Origin: a virus | Length of the DNA stretch: 64,000 nucleotides | IMG/VR virus record: IMGVR_UViG_3300044614_000719 | Coordinates: 30,761-94,760 of that record | Direction: 5' to 3' (one strand) | Part shown: piece after piece, positions 25,288 to 35,377 of the stretch | Layout: the number at the start of each line of letters is the position of its first letter | Numbering within the stretch: position 1 is the first letter of the stretch | Notes under the pieces: generated by a model | Databases searched by the model: none | What the model saw: only the letters and a program-made list of their open reading frames with translations | What the model was told of the DNA's origin: nothing | Made by a program: the position numbers and the translations under genes

Positions 25288-25956
25288 TTAATCCAAATTA
25301 AAAAGATTAACGTCGATAGTTTTGATAAGTCCTGCTTCTCTTACTGGTCCATAGTAATAAGTTCTAGCGACAAATTGCAATTCAAATATAATAGATCTTT
25401 GGTTGTCGTCTTTAAAAGAACCTTCGAATTGCTGATCAGTATTGGTACTAACCAATGTAATCGGAATATCTAGTTTTTCATAACCATCACTCAATACACT
25501 TGGTTTAATTGTTATTGTGAATTCTGGTGTAAAGAATGGGAATATTTGTTCAATAATTTTTAAACCATCATCCATAGTACGGCTATAAATGAATAAAGAA
25601 AATGTTAATTTATATGGTACTTCATTAAAGTGATAATTAATAATAACATCACCATTTGTTTGTACCTTTTCTGCTCGTCTCTTTGTTGAACTGTTTAATT
25701 TTCTTTCCGTATCGTATTCCAATCCCGTCATCATAAATGACATTCTTGGTATTCCGAGAGCAGTAGCATATGCAACAGGATCATCCAATTCCAAATTTAA
25801 ACGCTCCATCATTCTTTCTTTTGGAGCATATGTTAATGGAACTTTTATTTTCTTGTAAGTATTGCCGGAACCACGTTCTATGTAAATGTTATTAAACAGC
25901 GTACCGAACGCCGCTGTTATCTTTTTTGTAATTCCGTGATAAAACGTGGTAAACAT
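25288..25956 (-). CDS. gp15: gp15 tail terminator (sheath stabiliser)
   Basis: This protein has 222 residues (T4: 272, whose extra length is a C-terminal tail). The N-terminus MFTTFYHGITKKITAAFGTL followed by IYIERG, KIKVPLTYAPKERMMERLN and IPRMSFMMTGLEYD matches T4 gp15 closely in pattern. Gp15 forms the hexameric ring at the top of the tail that joins it to the gp13/gp14 neck. It overlaps the gp14 stop by one base. Confidence 0.94.
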   Translation of the reverse strand: MFTTFYHGITKKITAAFGTLFNNIYIERGSGNTYKKIKVPLTYAPKERMMERLNLELDDPVAYATALGIPRMSFMMTGLEYDTERKLNSSTKRRAEKVQTNGDVIINYHFNEVPYKLTFSLFIYSRTMDDGLKIIEQIFPFFTPEFTITIKPSVLSDGYEKLDIPITLVSTNTDQQFEGSFKDDNQRSIIFELQFVARTYYYGPVREAGLIKTIDVNLFNLD

Positions 25957-26672
25957 TAATACTTATTCTCCGAGAATGGATCTATTTCAGTAAAATCAAT
26001 CAAATCTCTTGTACCAGATTGTAGTATATCATTATCACTTTGTTGTTTTTTATCTTTAACCGATGTGATGGTTTCGTCTATAATTCCATCGGAGTTATAG
26101 TCCATTTGTTCCGTAACAGTTTGCGTCAAATTTGTTTGTATTGAATCTATTTCGGATATACCAGTATTCAAGTTTTCGTAAGAGTACTTGAAGAGTTCGC
26201 ATTCTAATTTATATGTGTATAGTTTTCCAAATTGATAAAATACTTCTTTATTATCTACGTATTTAATTTCAAACAAACCCTTTGAGAATGGATGGAAAAT
26301 TAAATCACCTTCCATTGGGTTGCTTATTTGTACTGGACGATCTGCCATTACTTCAAATTTTGCTGCTTCTCTTTGAAATCTTCTTTTTGAAACAACTAAA
26401 CTTAATGTATCTCTTATTTCTAAACCAAACTTTGAAATAATTTCGCGCTCTCCAGAAAACCCAGAGTAGTTGTCCATAAACATTTCTATTTGTATTGCAT
26501 CTTTAAAATAAGAAGTTGCATCTTCACCAAACAACTGATCTAAATTTGCAAATCTACGAGGAATGTAATAGACATTTATTCCATTAATTTTAATGGATTC
26601 CTCAATAAGATCTTCCATGAGATCTTGTTGAGGTTTATAGGCGTAATTATTGAAGTGTGGATTTAAAGCCAT
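25956..26672 (-). CDS. gp14: gp14 neck protein
   Basis: This protein has 238 residues (T4: 256). The stretch LMEDLIEESIKINGINVYYIPR, then LFGEDATSYF, GFSGEREIISKFGLEIRDTL and GDLIFHPFSKGLFEI follows the T4 gp14 pattern. With gp13 it forms the neck that seals the head after packaging. It lies one base after gp13. Confidence 0.95.
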   Translation of the reverse strand: MALNPHFNNYAYKPQQDLMEDLIEESIKINGINVYYIPRRFANLDQLFGEDATSYFKDAIQIEMFMDNYSGFSGEREIISKFGLEIRDTLSLVVSKRRFQREAAKFEVMADRPVQISNPMEGDLIFHPFSKGLFEIKYVDNKEVFYQFGKLYTYKLECELFKYSYENLNTGISEIDSIQTNLTQTVTEQMDYNSDGIIDETITSVKDKKQQSDNDILQSGTRDLIDFTEIDPFSENKY

Positions 26673-26673
26673 T

Positions 26674-27498
26674 TTATCCTATAAATCCTTGTGGTGGGAG
26701 TTCGTATTTGGCTTGAATTTCGTTTTCTATTTTTTCAACTTCTGATTTTGCTTCAGATGCCATATTAGCACCATTAAATGAAACACCACCCGGTAAACTC
26801 ATACCACTAAACTTAGATAGATTTAATCCCCATTGTTGTTTAATTAAAGCTGTTAAATACATTTTTAATAAACGATCATTGTAAATTTCTGGATACAATG
26901 AAGGATCGAGAATTTTATATGCTTCAAATACTAAGTAATTACCCTTAGTCATTTTTTCTGACCAATTGGTTTCTACATAAATCCGATTGGTAACGCGACT
27001 AAACTCAATCATCTTTTCGGGGGTCAACATATCCTGAAGCATTTGCATATGACTTCTTGTTATGTTATAACCAATTAACGAGTCACCATATGTGTTGGTT
27101 CTTAACCCATATAAGTCATTTAACGCGATTTGATACTTTGCATCAAACATACCCAAACCACCCAAAGTATCAAATAATTGAAAGCAACGAATTACACTAA
27201 TTATTGAATTACCATCTGGGTCTAATGCAGGTGCTGCTTTAATTTCTATACCATCGTCAGTTGCAGCCAAAGTTGGTTGGGTTAAATCTATATAACCCCG
27301 CTCTATGTCTTGCTGGGTCACTTGTTTTCTTAAATAAACTCTCTCCACACCATCAAAATGGTATTCGGCAAAAAACTGTAAAGCATCGTCCACACGATCC
27401 TCTATTTGCGAATCATCCACGTTGATTTGTACAACAGGATAACCGAGTCGTCTTAGACAATAATCTTTAAGTTGTTCCCTTGTTGAAGGTTTTGCCAT
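26674..27498 (-). CDS. gp13: gp13 neck protein
   Basis: This protein has 274 residues (T4: 309). The N-terminal STREQLKDYCLRRLGYPVVQ, the DRVDDALQFFAEYHFDGVE segment and YLTALIKQQWGLNLSKFSGM are typical of gp13 of T4-like phages. It assembles on the portal before gp14. Its ribosome binding site AAGGAG is inside the 3' arm of a perfect 12-bp inverted repeat that surrounds a late promoter, implying special control of the neck-terminase-sheath operon that begins here. Confidence 0.95.
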   Translation of the reverse strand: MAKPSTREQLKDYCLRRLGYPVVQINVDDSQIEDRVDDALQFFAEYHFDGVERVYLRKQVTQQDIERGYIDLTQPTLAATDDGIEIKAAPALDPDGNSIISVIRCFQLFDTLGGLGMFDAKYQIALNDLYGLRTNTYGDSLIGYNITRSHMQMLQDMLTPEKMIEFSRVTNRIYVETNWSEKMTKGNYLVFEAYKILDPSLYPEIYNDRLLKMYLTALIKQQWGLNLSKFSGMSLPGGVSFNGANMASEAKSEVEKIENEIQAKYELPPQGFIG

Positions 27499-27505
27499 AT
27501 GTAAA

Positions 27506-27544
27506 ATCTCCTTGGTTCTACATTATTTATAAAACCAAGGAGAT
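27506..27544 (-). promoter_or_regulatory. 12-bp inverted repeat enclosing the gp13 late promoter and ribosome binding site
   Basis: On the minus strand the left arm ATCTCCTTGGTT (27533-27544) and right arm AACCAAGGAGAT (27506-27517) are perfect complements around a 15-base loop. The loop carries an exact late box TATAAATA (27524-27531); the right arm carries AAGGAG for gp13. Initiation at the normal late spacing would be at about 27518, the base before the right arm, so late messages would lack the left arm. Read-through RNA would fold and hide the binding site, and the TTTT after the stem could also stop transcription. Confidence 0.8.
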
Positions 27545-27567
27545 CCTTTTTTGTAAATGTTATTTAC

Positions 27568-27915
27568 TTATTCTTTAAACAAATATTGAATTTTTGCTAA
27601 ATCAGCAACCGAAAGTTTCATATTATCACCCAAAGTATCTACTTCAATTGGTTCCCATGAGACATCTACTTCTTCGTTTAAAAACTCACTAAATTCTTTC
27701 AAAAATAGTTCTTTATTTTCATCCGAAACAACCGTACCATCTGGTGCGTATTGCTTTACCAACTTTAATCTTTGATCTTCTACTAACTTGACTTCAGCGT
27801 TTAGAACATTTAGCAACTTCATTAGTTTAAATGAAATCTTAGTTGGGAGTGGTTCTTCAATTAGTTTGTTTAAAACAGATACAGAACTATAAATATCAAT
27901 CAATCGAACTTTCAT
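27568..27915 (-). CDS. Small helical phage protein of unknown function
   Basis: This protein has 115 residues beginning MKVRLIDIYSSVSVLNKLIEE and continuing with KLMKLLNVLNAEVKLVEDQR. The layout resembles the DUF1617-type proteins found in tail gene clusters of other phages, but I am not sure. The C-terminal part is acidic (FLNEEVDVSWEPIEVDTLGDN). It is the last gene of the fiber block; the hairpin/late-promoter element lies beyond it. AAAGGAG precedes its start. A tail assembly role is inferred from position. Confidence 0.75.
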   Translation of the reverse strand: MKVRLIDIYSSVSVLNKLIEEPLPTKISFKLMKLLNVLNAEVKLVEDQRLKLVKQYAPDGTVVSDENKELFLKEFSEFLNEEVDVSWEPIEVDTLGDNMKLSVADLAKIQYLFKE

Positions 27916-27966
27916 AATTTCTCCTTTATAAAATCAGGTACATTATATAGTCAATAAAAGTAAATG

Positions 27967-30567
27967 TCAATCTGGTATACCATCAGTTGTTGTAAACTTT
28001 TCTAGAGGATAATATTTATTTAAAAATGTGCTATAAGATAGGTGAGTTCTATAAATAAAACACGAAGAATAAGCACTCTGGGTTGAAATTAAAAGACCCC
28101 TAGAATATACTAAAAAGTTTGAATCTATTGCGCTAACGGCGGAATTTATATTTGACCAACCACCAGTTTGAGTTCCACCTTGATCTGTAGTTAATTGATC
28201 TACATTAATTCCTCTGTAAAAGTCATAATTACTGACCGCTGGCGGTTCTCCGGCTACTCTTGATGTATTTTTAAACAAATAATCGATAAACAAAGGATGA
28301 GCAAATTTGTAAGTTTTTGAAACTAATGTCGTCCCACCAATTACGGTTGGAACTGTAGAGTTTTGAAGATTTTTGCATACAAAATTTACTGGTTGCAGTG
28401 TTATTCCTCTTAATGCTGCTCTTAAATTGCTTTGATTGTTTTTAATAGTATTAAGATTTATTGCAGAAGATATGCATCGGTTTCCACTTGCGGTCATTTC
28501 AAAAACAACATAGTGTGTTGTTTGTGTCGTTGGAAAACCAAAAACGTCCCATTTTATTATGGGATATTGTCCCAAAGAGGCCGCATTTGTTGCGGTGGAA
28601 ATGCCCGTTTGCGACGGAGCACTAAATGATGGACTTAAAGGTCCAATTGGATAAGTTATTGATGATGGAGTACATGAGCCACTTACAGTAACTCCAAAAC
28701 GATTTTCTTCATATTGAAAACTATGTGAAGAAAGTGGTATCGCACCAGTAACTAATAATTCTCTTGTAATTAAGTTAAAACCAAATATGTCGCATAATGC
28801 TTTCCACAACAATAAATCGTTTCCTTCTAAACTTATACCAGTCATATTTTTTATTGTTTGTGTGCCATCATAATTGACATCACCACCATTAATAAAATCG
28901 TCAAGTTGAGTTGTTGTTAGATTTTTTAGTTTAACTATAAAAGTATCAAACTCTGGTAAAGTTAAATACATTGGCAAAGTAAATCTAACCTTAGCACTTG
29001 CACTCTGTGTTGTATTTTCTGTGTTGAGTGCTATCATTGTGCTAATATCTTCAAAGAACTTTAAATTAGCACCATTGGGATTTTGTGTATTAATTGGTGG
29101 TATTTGATAAATTTCCCGACACATATCTTCAGTGGTTGTGTCGTCGTTTACCGGTCCATAAAAACAATTAGTACAGCAATCTTGTAAATCACTTTGTGCA
29201 TTTAAAACTGGTATTGTTCTATCTGTAGCAGTATTATCTGCAACCAACAAATACGAATATGGATTATAATATTGTCCAACTCCCGGTATATTAATTAAAT
29301 CTCTATCAACAAAAATATTACAATCACCAAATCCAGATGTTGTTCCTAGACTACCAAGTGTAACTTGTTGGTTTGTCCAAGGTGCTCCATATGAAAAAGA
29401 ACCAGTGCAATTTACACTTGCTGGAAAATCATTGGTGTTTCCCATTGCCCATATAAATTCTTGAGTACCACCAGCACCATAATTCCAACATGTTCCATGT
29501 GCCCATGTTTTATAAAATTCTTGATCAAATAAAGTAACACAATATTCTTGTCCACATGGTAAATCTAGATAGGATCTATTCCCATTAACCGAATTAAAAT
29601 TCTGTATTGTGTTTAAATCAACATCCAGTAGCACAAATCTATCATAATATGGGTATATTGAACTATCTCTAGTTGCGGCAACTTGGGCAGGACCAGTTAA
29701 GCATGTACCTCCGGGAGCATATCTTTGATCATATGCACCAGTGGGTACGTATGTCGTCTCAGTGGGTGGACTTGTATCACTATCAACGATTGTTACAGTT
29801 CTACCGTGATCTGTCCATTTATATCTTGGTCTACTTACGCGAGAAACTATAGTGCTTTTAAAATTAGAGGTTTTATAATCTATTAGTATAAACCCCGGCA
29901 ATATGGGATAATTTGTTAATTCATCATAAGAAATTTTTAATGCTTTCCAAAATATATTAGTTAAATCACCAGTTCCGTATGAAAAACCCGAAACAGATTC
30001 TGAAATTCCACTGGGTGGAAGGCTTCCGGTAAATGAACTATTAAACCAATTGCAAAAACAAAAATTTGGTAGTGAAGGATTGCAACTTAAAGGTTGTTCT
30101 AGTGTTCTGTAGTACACCGAAGAAGACAAATCTTCATTTGGTGTAACTCCATTGTTTTCTAAATTCGTTTTGACATAATCATAAGACAATGATGTTTTTT
30201 TCCAATAAGTTTTATCTAAAGTGCTAACTGGATGAAACCATGGTCTTAATCCGGAAATTGTCGGTGATGATGTAATGGCACACGCTGGTTGATTTAATAC
30301 CGGTCTTGCCACCCCAACATAATTTGCTCTCGTTGTTGTAACAAGACCAGTCGCTGCCGTTCCCACATTGAAATAATATACATAACCAACATCACAGTCG
30401 CTACACAGTGAAGGAACAGTGGTTACGGTATTATCAAATACTAACTTTGGTGCTCCACTTGCATCTCTAACATAAATTTTAGAAATTTCTTGTGGGGTTC
30501 CAGAAGCATCACGTACAAAAATTCTAGAAATTTCTCTTGGGTTATTTGAGTTATCTCTAACAAACAT
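27967..30567 (-). CDS. Tail fiber/adhesin with N-terminal VRDASG repeats
   Basis: This protein has 866 residues. The N-terminus holds three imperfect copies of a 14-15 residue unit (FVRDNSNNPREIS, FVRDASGTPQEIS, YVRDASGAPKLVF), a motif I recall from fiber proteins of marine T4-like phages, probably part of the attachment region. The remainder is Cys-, Tyr-, Asn- and Ser-rich beta structure with pairs such as CSDC and CNWF and no recognisable enzyme motif. It lies two bases after the 1537-residue fiber gene and likely forms the distal or receptor-binding part. Confidence 0.75.
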   Translation of the reverse strand: MFVRDNSNNPREISRIFVRDASGTPQEISKIYVRDASGAPKLVFDNTVTTVPSLCSDCDVGYVYYFNVGTAATGLVTTTRANYVGVARPVLNQPACAITSSPTISGLRPWFHPVSTLDKTYWKKTSLSYDYVKTNLENNGVTPNEDLSSSVYYRTLEQPLSCNPSLPNFCFCNWFNSSFTGSLPPSGISESVSGFSYGTGDLTNIFWKALKISYDELTNYPILPGFILIDYKTSNFKSTIVSRVSRPRYKWTDHGRTVTIVDSDTSPPTETTYVPTGAYDQRYAPGGTCLTGPAQVAATRDSSIYPYYDRFVLLDVDLNTIQNFNSVNGNRSYLDLPCGQEYCVTLFDQEFYKTWAHGTCWNYGAGGTQEFIWAMGNTNDFPASVNCTGSFSYGAPWTNQQVTLGSLGTTSGFGDCNIFVDRDLINIPGVGQYYNPYSYLLVADNTATDRTIPVLNAQSDLQDCCTNCFYGPVNDDTTTEDMCREIYQIPPINTQNPNGANLKFFEDISTMIALNTENTTQSASAKVRFTLPMYLTLPEFDTFIVKLKNLTTTQLDDFINGGDVNYDGTQTIKNMTGISLEGNDLLLWKALCDIFGFNLITRELLVTGAIPLSSHSFQYEENRFGVTVSGSCTPSSITYPIGPLSPSFSAPSQTGISTATNAASLGQYPIIKWDVFGFPTTQTTHYVVFEMTASGNRCISSAINLNTIKNNQSNLRAALRGITLQPVNFVCKNLQNSTVPTVIGGTTLVSKTYKFAHPLFIDYLFKNTSRVAGEPPAVSNYDFYRGINVDQLTTDQGGTQTGGWSNINSAVSAIDSNFLVYSRGLLISTQSAYSSCFIYRTHLSYSTFLNKYYPLEKFTTTDGIPD

Positions 30568-30569
30568 AA

Positions 30570-33500
30570 TTAAGGTTGCTTTCTTACAAAGATAATTTGT
30601 CCGGGCGGTCCGCTTGGCGATCCACCAGCAGTTGGATCTGTGCCATTTGGTACTACCAAATACAGTGGTCCTCTATTTGCATCTGTAATTGTACTTGAAT
30701 AGTTTGTGGTATTGTATGTAGTCGCACCACTATACAATAGTGCTTTTGTTGCCACTGCATTCAAATCAAAATTATACTTACCATCTGCATTTGCTATTGC
30801 AATAGTATTTAGGAGGACTGGTTTACCTCTTGCAACCGCACCAACTTCCCATGCTTGAAGAGCATCTGCGCCAGCACTTGCACCGTTGCTATCAAACAAT
30901 TCATCTTGTGCCCATCTATGTGTATCTGAGTGAGTGCTTACGGACAATCCAGTAACTGTTGCATTTGCAAAATTAATAGTTCTAGTTGTACCCCCAACCT
31001 CACCAAAATCAATGTCTATATCAAATATAATTTTGTTACTAGTAGTAAATTCTGATCCACTAATACGTATCGTTCCATCATCGTCTACATCGGTAAAATA
31101 TAACGAAGTTAATTCGCTACCAGCAGAAATGCTTCTAAATGTTAGTGCAAAGTTTTGATCCGCAATAATAGCAAAATCTTCAGTTGCAGTGTTGTTAAAA
31201 TTTACAGAACGCATAAATGCGTATGCACCTGATGTTGCTATATCAACAGTATTGGAAGTAGATCTAATTTGTTTAGAGTTTAGAGTCACACTTCGACCAG
31301 AACCAGAAAATGCTATATCATTTTCGGAATTCAATGTAATGTTACTTGCTAAAGCAGTAAATGCCCCATTTTGTAGAACACTCGAACTATTATAAGTTTT
31401 AACATTTAGTGTATAAGCATCAGCATACACAACTTCAGTTATTACATTATTGTAAATATATTTTTGTCCCGCAAGGCTTGCCAATGCTGAAGTTACTGTT
31501 ATTAAATTAGTTTCAGCAAAATTATTTGTAGCAGTAAATCTATATTCTTTAGAAATTATATCAGTAGAAGTGGCAGTTCCTCCTATGGATGGTCTGCTAT
31601 TAAATGATTCAATATTATAATAACTTGGTTTTGTTGTTGTTGCGTTTGTTTCATTACCATATCTTACAGTTGTACCAAAAGAAGTTGCACTAACAAGAGA
31701 AGAATTTGTTGCAAATCTTGGTGTCAAATCAGTAGAAAGAATAGTCTTTGCAGATATTCCTATAGTTTTTGTACCAGTGGCTGATGTAGTTGTTAAAGTT
31801 GCGGTTCCATCAGTATTTCTAAACAATAAAACTTCACCATTTGTTGCTAATGAACTTGATGTGTTTGGTGGTTCAGATGCGTTTTGTGTACCAACGCTAC
31901 TATACCAACCAATACCCAACATACTTCTAACTGTTGTTCCTGCTCCAGTAACTGGAATTGCTTGCATATCGCCTGTAGATGCGCGTCCTAAGAAAGTATT
32001 TGGACTTATTGTTATTGGGGATGGTACAGCACCTATTGAACTGGCATTTGCTAAAACTGTATTTGGTCCTATGACAGATAATCCATAATTTACAGTTAAT
32101 TCTTTTGCCGTTGAATCATAAGAACCAGTAGCAGTTAAACCAGAACCAGTTTTGAATGCTAGAGAAGTTAAATTAGCATCAACAGTGTTGACTCCTCCAG
32201 TACCAACAATAATTTGACGTATAGTTGGTGTTGGTTGAGTCGAACCTCCTGTAGAATTTATAGTTATAGTGTTTGTTGCGTCATTTGCGGTAAAACTAAT
32301 ATTTGTACCAGCACTAAATGTAAGTTTTCCTTTATTTGCCCCTAGTGCATTTAAATAAGTAGGAGAACCACCAGTACCAACTTCAATTAAACCAAAATAT
32401 GGCATTTGTAAAGATGGTGCTGTAGAAGTTCCAACCCCTGTTGTCCAGGCCAAATCCGAATTTGTTATTGCTTCAATTGGTCCACTGCCAACTCTTCCAA
32501 CAAAAGAGTTAGAGGAAACTGAAATTGCGCTCATTCCGTCTGTTGTTCCGGGATTTCCAAGCAACACATAATCATCTGATATATTTAAATCAAAAATAGC
32601 AGTATCGTTATTTGTATCTGTTACTATTGATATAAATTGACCAGATTTTAATGTAAAATTATCACTAGAAGTATTTGCGTCAAAACTATCTAAAGTAGTA
32701 CCATTTTTATTCTTAATGTTTACTTTAGCAAATGCGTTTTGTGCAACTCCAGTATTTGTTATTACTATTCTATTTGGAGAGCCTGGATTTGATAAAGAAA
32801 TTCCAGTTCCTGCTTCAAAGAAAATTGCACCATTTTTATCAGCTGCGGTAATGTAATTAGAACCACCATCTATTGTCCATTTGCTGTATACACTGCTTAT
32901 ATTATCAATATATCCTGTTGGAGCAATACCCATCAAGAAACGTAATGCGTTTCTTCCCAGTCTTTGTATCGAAGAAGAGGGGAACACTGATGTACTATTT
33001 GCACTTGGTGTTATTCTACCAACAACGAAACCAGCAAGTTCCGAGGGTAGATATTTACCAAGCGTATCTGTTGGCCAGAATCCTCCGGAGTCAACATCAT
33101 AACTCGAAGAATCATAAGTGTATATTCCACCACTGGTATATGTTATTGTTTTTGCGGGTTCTAATGCTAGAGAAACATCATCATAACTGGAACCCAAATT
33201 AGATACGAATGAACCAGTTCCACTACCCAATAAACTTACAGTTGAAGCAGTTGTTGTATTTCCGCTTGCCAATACTTGGTATCTTGCATCATAGTTGATA
33301 TTACTTGTAGCAACACCACCAGTAACAGATGCTGTTATAATAATTGAATCGTCTGTGTTGTGTGTAAATGATATTCCAGGTCCAGCAATAAATTGTAAAG
33401 TATCTGAAGGTACTTCAGCGGTATATGTAATAGCAGAATCTGCATCGGTAAAGATTACGCTGCTAAAACTATTTTGTCCTTCAAAATTAATGGTTTTGGT

Positions 33501-35183
33501 TGTATCATTTGCTACAATTCGAAGTGTGCTACTTGTAAAAGATATGATATCATTTGGATTTGCAGAAACTACTTGTCCATCTCCATCAGATCCTACACCA
33601 TTTACTTGTATGGTTTTGAAAGTGTCTTGTGCTCCAGCCAAACCTTCTACACGTATTTCAATTTCATTATCTGTATTAATATCAAGTTTAATATTTTGAC
33701 CACCAACTAGAGTCAAATTATAATTTGGTTGATCGATTTCCAAACTTTCTGTGCTGGAATCTGAACTATTAAAAATGGTAATTTGATCTATATTTGCATT
33801 CTCGGGAGTAAACGATGTAATCAAAACACCTTTTTTATCCGAAATTGCAACAAATACGGGTTTAATTATTCCAGAACTGTATGTTCCTTCCTCCACGAAA
33901 TCACCAGCAGTGCTTTGGGAAAGGTAATATTTAATGCCTGGTTCAAGACTTGTTATCGAATTAAATTCAAATTCACCATTTAGAACTATTGTTGCTTGAC
34001 CACCGATTACAGATTCAACTATACCAACTATGTCATAGTTTCCTGCTGGTGATGCTTGTGCTTTTGCATAAGTTATGTCACCATCTGTAATGGTTCCAAC
34101 ATATACTACATCACCTTCAGACAAAGACACATAATCTGTAGTGACTATTCTGTTTGTAAACTTTTTATTTACTTGTCCATCAGAACCAGTTAAAACTACT
34201 TTATTTGCTCCGGATGGAGAGGAAATAAATTGTGAAGAATTTTGTATATCAGTAATATAAATTCTACCATTAACATTGATTAAATTATCATAAGCAGCCA
34301 ACTTTTGCATAGTCAAAATAGGCTGATCCAAATCGGTAGAATCTGCATCATAAAAATAAAATCCTGCAAGAGATTCTGCAAATTTTAATTTCCAAGTTGC
34401 TGGCCAAGTTGTTGTTGCAGTTTCACCAATAGCACCATACTTCCAATCTGTTGGTGCTGCACCTACGTTAAAATTTAAAGACAATATGCTTACAGAAAGA
34501 TCGTCATCATTTGTAGAAAGATTTGAACCCGGCAAATCTTGTGTGCAGAAATTAAAGTTTGCTTGAGTATTTGATTCTGTCACATAATTTGAAAATATTC
34601 CGTAGTTATTTTCAAATGTAAAATTAGTACCAACAAACCAACTATTATTAAAACCACCAAATTTTATGTAAGCATTTGATGATTCACCTACAGTATTGCC
34701 ATTTGCTTTAAGAACGGCAAACCAGTTATTTGCACTGTTTCCAATTACAGATTGGGAAGATGCTAAAGTTAATTGTTGTCCTTGAATACTTAAACTTTGT
34801 TCAAATGTGTGAGTATGTTTTAGTGTTGGTGGTAAAAAAGAATCCAGTTTTACTTTTTTAATAACACCAGATCTTTCAACTAAAGCATAATCAGTTCCAA
34901 GAGTTGGTGAAACTGTGGAAGCACTAGTTAATTCATCTATTGCGTCAAATTTTATAGTTAATTCATTACCGGCAGTAAATCCAAGACCAGGACCATTATC
35001 AATATTAATTGTAACAACACCATCGGCGCGAGTGGTACAAATACCATCTCCATCAAAAATATCAACAACATATAAAGAATTCAATCCATTAATTAATTGG
35101 TTTGTGCGATTCAACCAAGTGATTACTGTATCTGAATTTGTTAGCGTTTCTAAATCAAATACTGGTTCTCTGAATGCACTCAT
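30570..35183 (-). CDS. Long tail fiber protein
   Basis: This protein has 1537 residues, beta-rich and low in Cys. The N-terminal domain (MSAFREPVFDLETLTNSDTV, TWLNRTNQLINGLNSLYVVD) probably docks to the baseplate. It is followed by many repeats of a trimeric-fiber type pattern G-x-G-I/L-S-F...T/D-N-T-I-x-I (for example GPGISFTHNTDDSIIITA, AGTNISFTANDATNTITIN). The end GPPGQIIFVRKQP is short and exposed. Such fibers bind host surface structures. The 65-residue gene upstream overlaps it by four bases and may be its partner. No peptidase-type chaperone domain was recognised at the end. Confidence 0.82.
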   Translation of the reverse strand: MSAFREPVFDLETLTNSDTVITWLNRTNQLINGLNSLYVVDIFDGDGICTTRADGVVTINIDNGPGLGFTAGNELTIKFDAIDELTSASTVSPTLGTDYALVERSGVIKKVKLDSFLPPTLKHTHTFEQSLSIQGQQLTLASSQSVIGNSANNWFAVLKANGNTVGESSNAYIKFGGFNNSWFVGTNFTFENNYGIFSNYVTESNTQANFNFCTQDLPGSNLSTNDDDLSVSILSLNFNVGAAPTDWKYGAIGETATTTWPATWKLKFAESLAGFYFYDADSTDLDQPILTMQKLAAYDNLINVNGRIYITDIQNSSQFISSPSGANKVVLTGSDGQVNKKFTNRIVTTDYVSLSEGDVVYVGTITDGDITYAKAQASPAGNYDIVGIVESVIGGQATIVLNGEFEFNSITSLEPGIKYYLSQSTAGDFVEEGTYSSGIIKPVFVAISDKKGVLITSFTPENANIDQITIFNSSDSSTESLEIDQPNYNLTLVGGQNIKLDINTDNEIEIRVEGLAGAQDTFKTIQVNGVGSDGDGQVVSANPNDIISFTSSTLRIVANDTTKTINFEGQNSFSSVIFTDADSAITYTAEVPSDTLQFIAGPGISFTHNTDDSIIITASVTGGVATSNINYDARYQVLASGNTTTASTVSLLGSGTGSFVSNLGSSYDDVSLALEPAKTITYTSGGIYTYDSSSYDVDSGGFWPTDTLGKYLPSELAGFVVGRITPSANSTSVFPSSSIQRLGRNALRFLMGIAPTGYIDNISSVYSKWTIDGGSNYITAADKNGAIFFEAGTGISLSNPGSPNRIVITNTGVAQNAFAKVNIKNKNGTTLDSFDANTSSDNFTLKSGQFISIVTDTNNDTAIFDLNISDDYVLLGNPGTTDGMSAISVSSNSFVGRVGSGPIEAITNSDLAWTTGVGTSTAPSLQMPYFGLIEVGTGGSPTYLNALGANKGKLTFSAGTNISFTANDATNTITINSTGGSTQPTPTIRQIIVGTGGVNTVDANLTSLAFKTGSGLTATGSYDSTAKELTVNYGLSVIGPNTVLANASSIGAVPSPITISPNTFLGRASTGDMQAIPVTGAGTTVRSMLGIGWYSSVGTQNASEPPNTSSSLATNGEVLLFRNTDGTATLTTTSATGTKTIGISAKTILSTDLTPRFATNSSLVSATSFGTTVRYGNETNATTTKPSYYNIESFNSRPSIGGTATSTDIISKEYRFTATNNFAETNLITVTSALASLAGQKYIYNNVITEVVYADAYTLNVKTYNSSSVLQNGAFTALASNITLNSENDIAFSGSGRSVTLNSKQIRSTSNTVDIATSGAYAFMRSVNFNNTATEDFAIIADQNFALTFRSISAGSELTSLYFTDVDDDGTIRISGSEFTTSNKIIFDIDIDFGEVGGTTRTINFANATVTGLSVSTHSDTHRWAQDELFDSNGASAGADALQAWEVGAVARGKPVLLNTIAIANADGKYNFDLNAVATKALLYSGATTYNTTNYSSTITDANRGPLYLVVPNGTDPTAGGSPSGPPGQIIFVRKQP

Positions 35184-35377
35184 TTGTTATTGCCTTTTAG
35201 TAATGATTGAACTATATTTTCTAATTCTCTAACTCTTTTTTCTAATGTTATATATCTATCGTTTTCTCGCTTAATCCGCTTCGCTTCCATTAGTTTATTT
35301 CTATCACACGATAAAATTGCTCCAGTTTTACGATCTCGTTTTAGATCCTCTCTACCAGTTATTGGCAATTCACTCAT
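35180..35377 (-). CDS. Small coiled-coil protein
   Basis: This protein has 65 residues, ending in a heptad-like helix (YITLEKRVRELENIVQSLL) that could trimerise. The N-terminal half is basic (REDLKRDRKTGAILSCDRNK). It overlaps the genes on both sides by four bases, so it is translated with the baseplate and fiber genes. Similar tiny genes sit before fibers in related phages; a connector or assembly role is inferred. Confidence 0.78.
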   Translation of the reverse strand: MSELPITGREDLKRDRKTGAILSCDRNKLMEAKRIKRENDRYITLEKRVRELENIVQSLLKGNNK

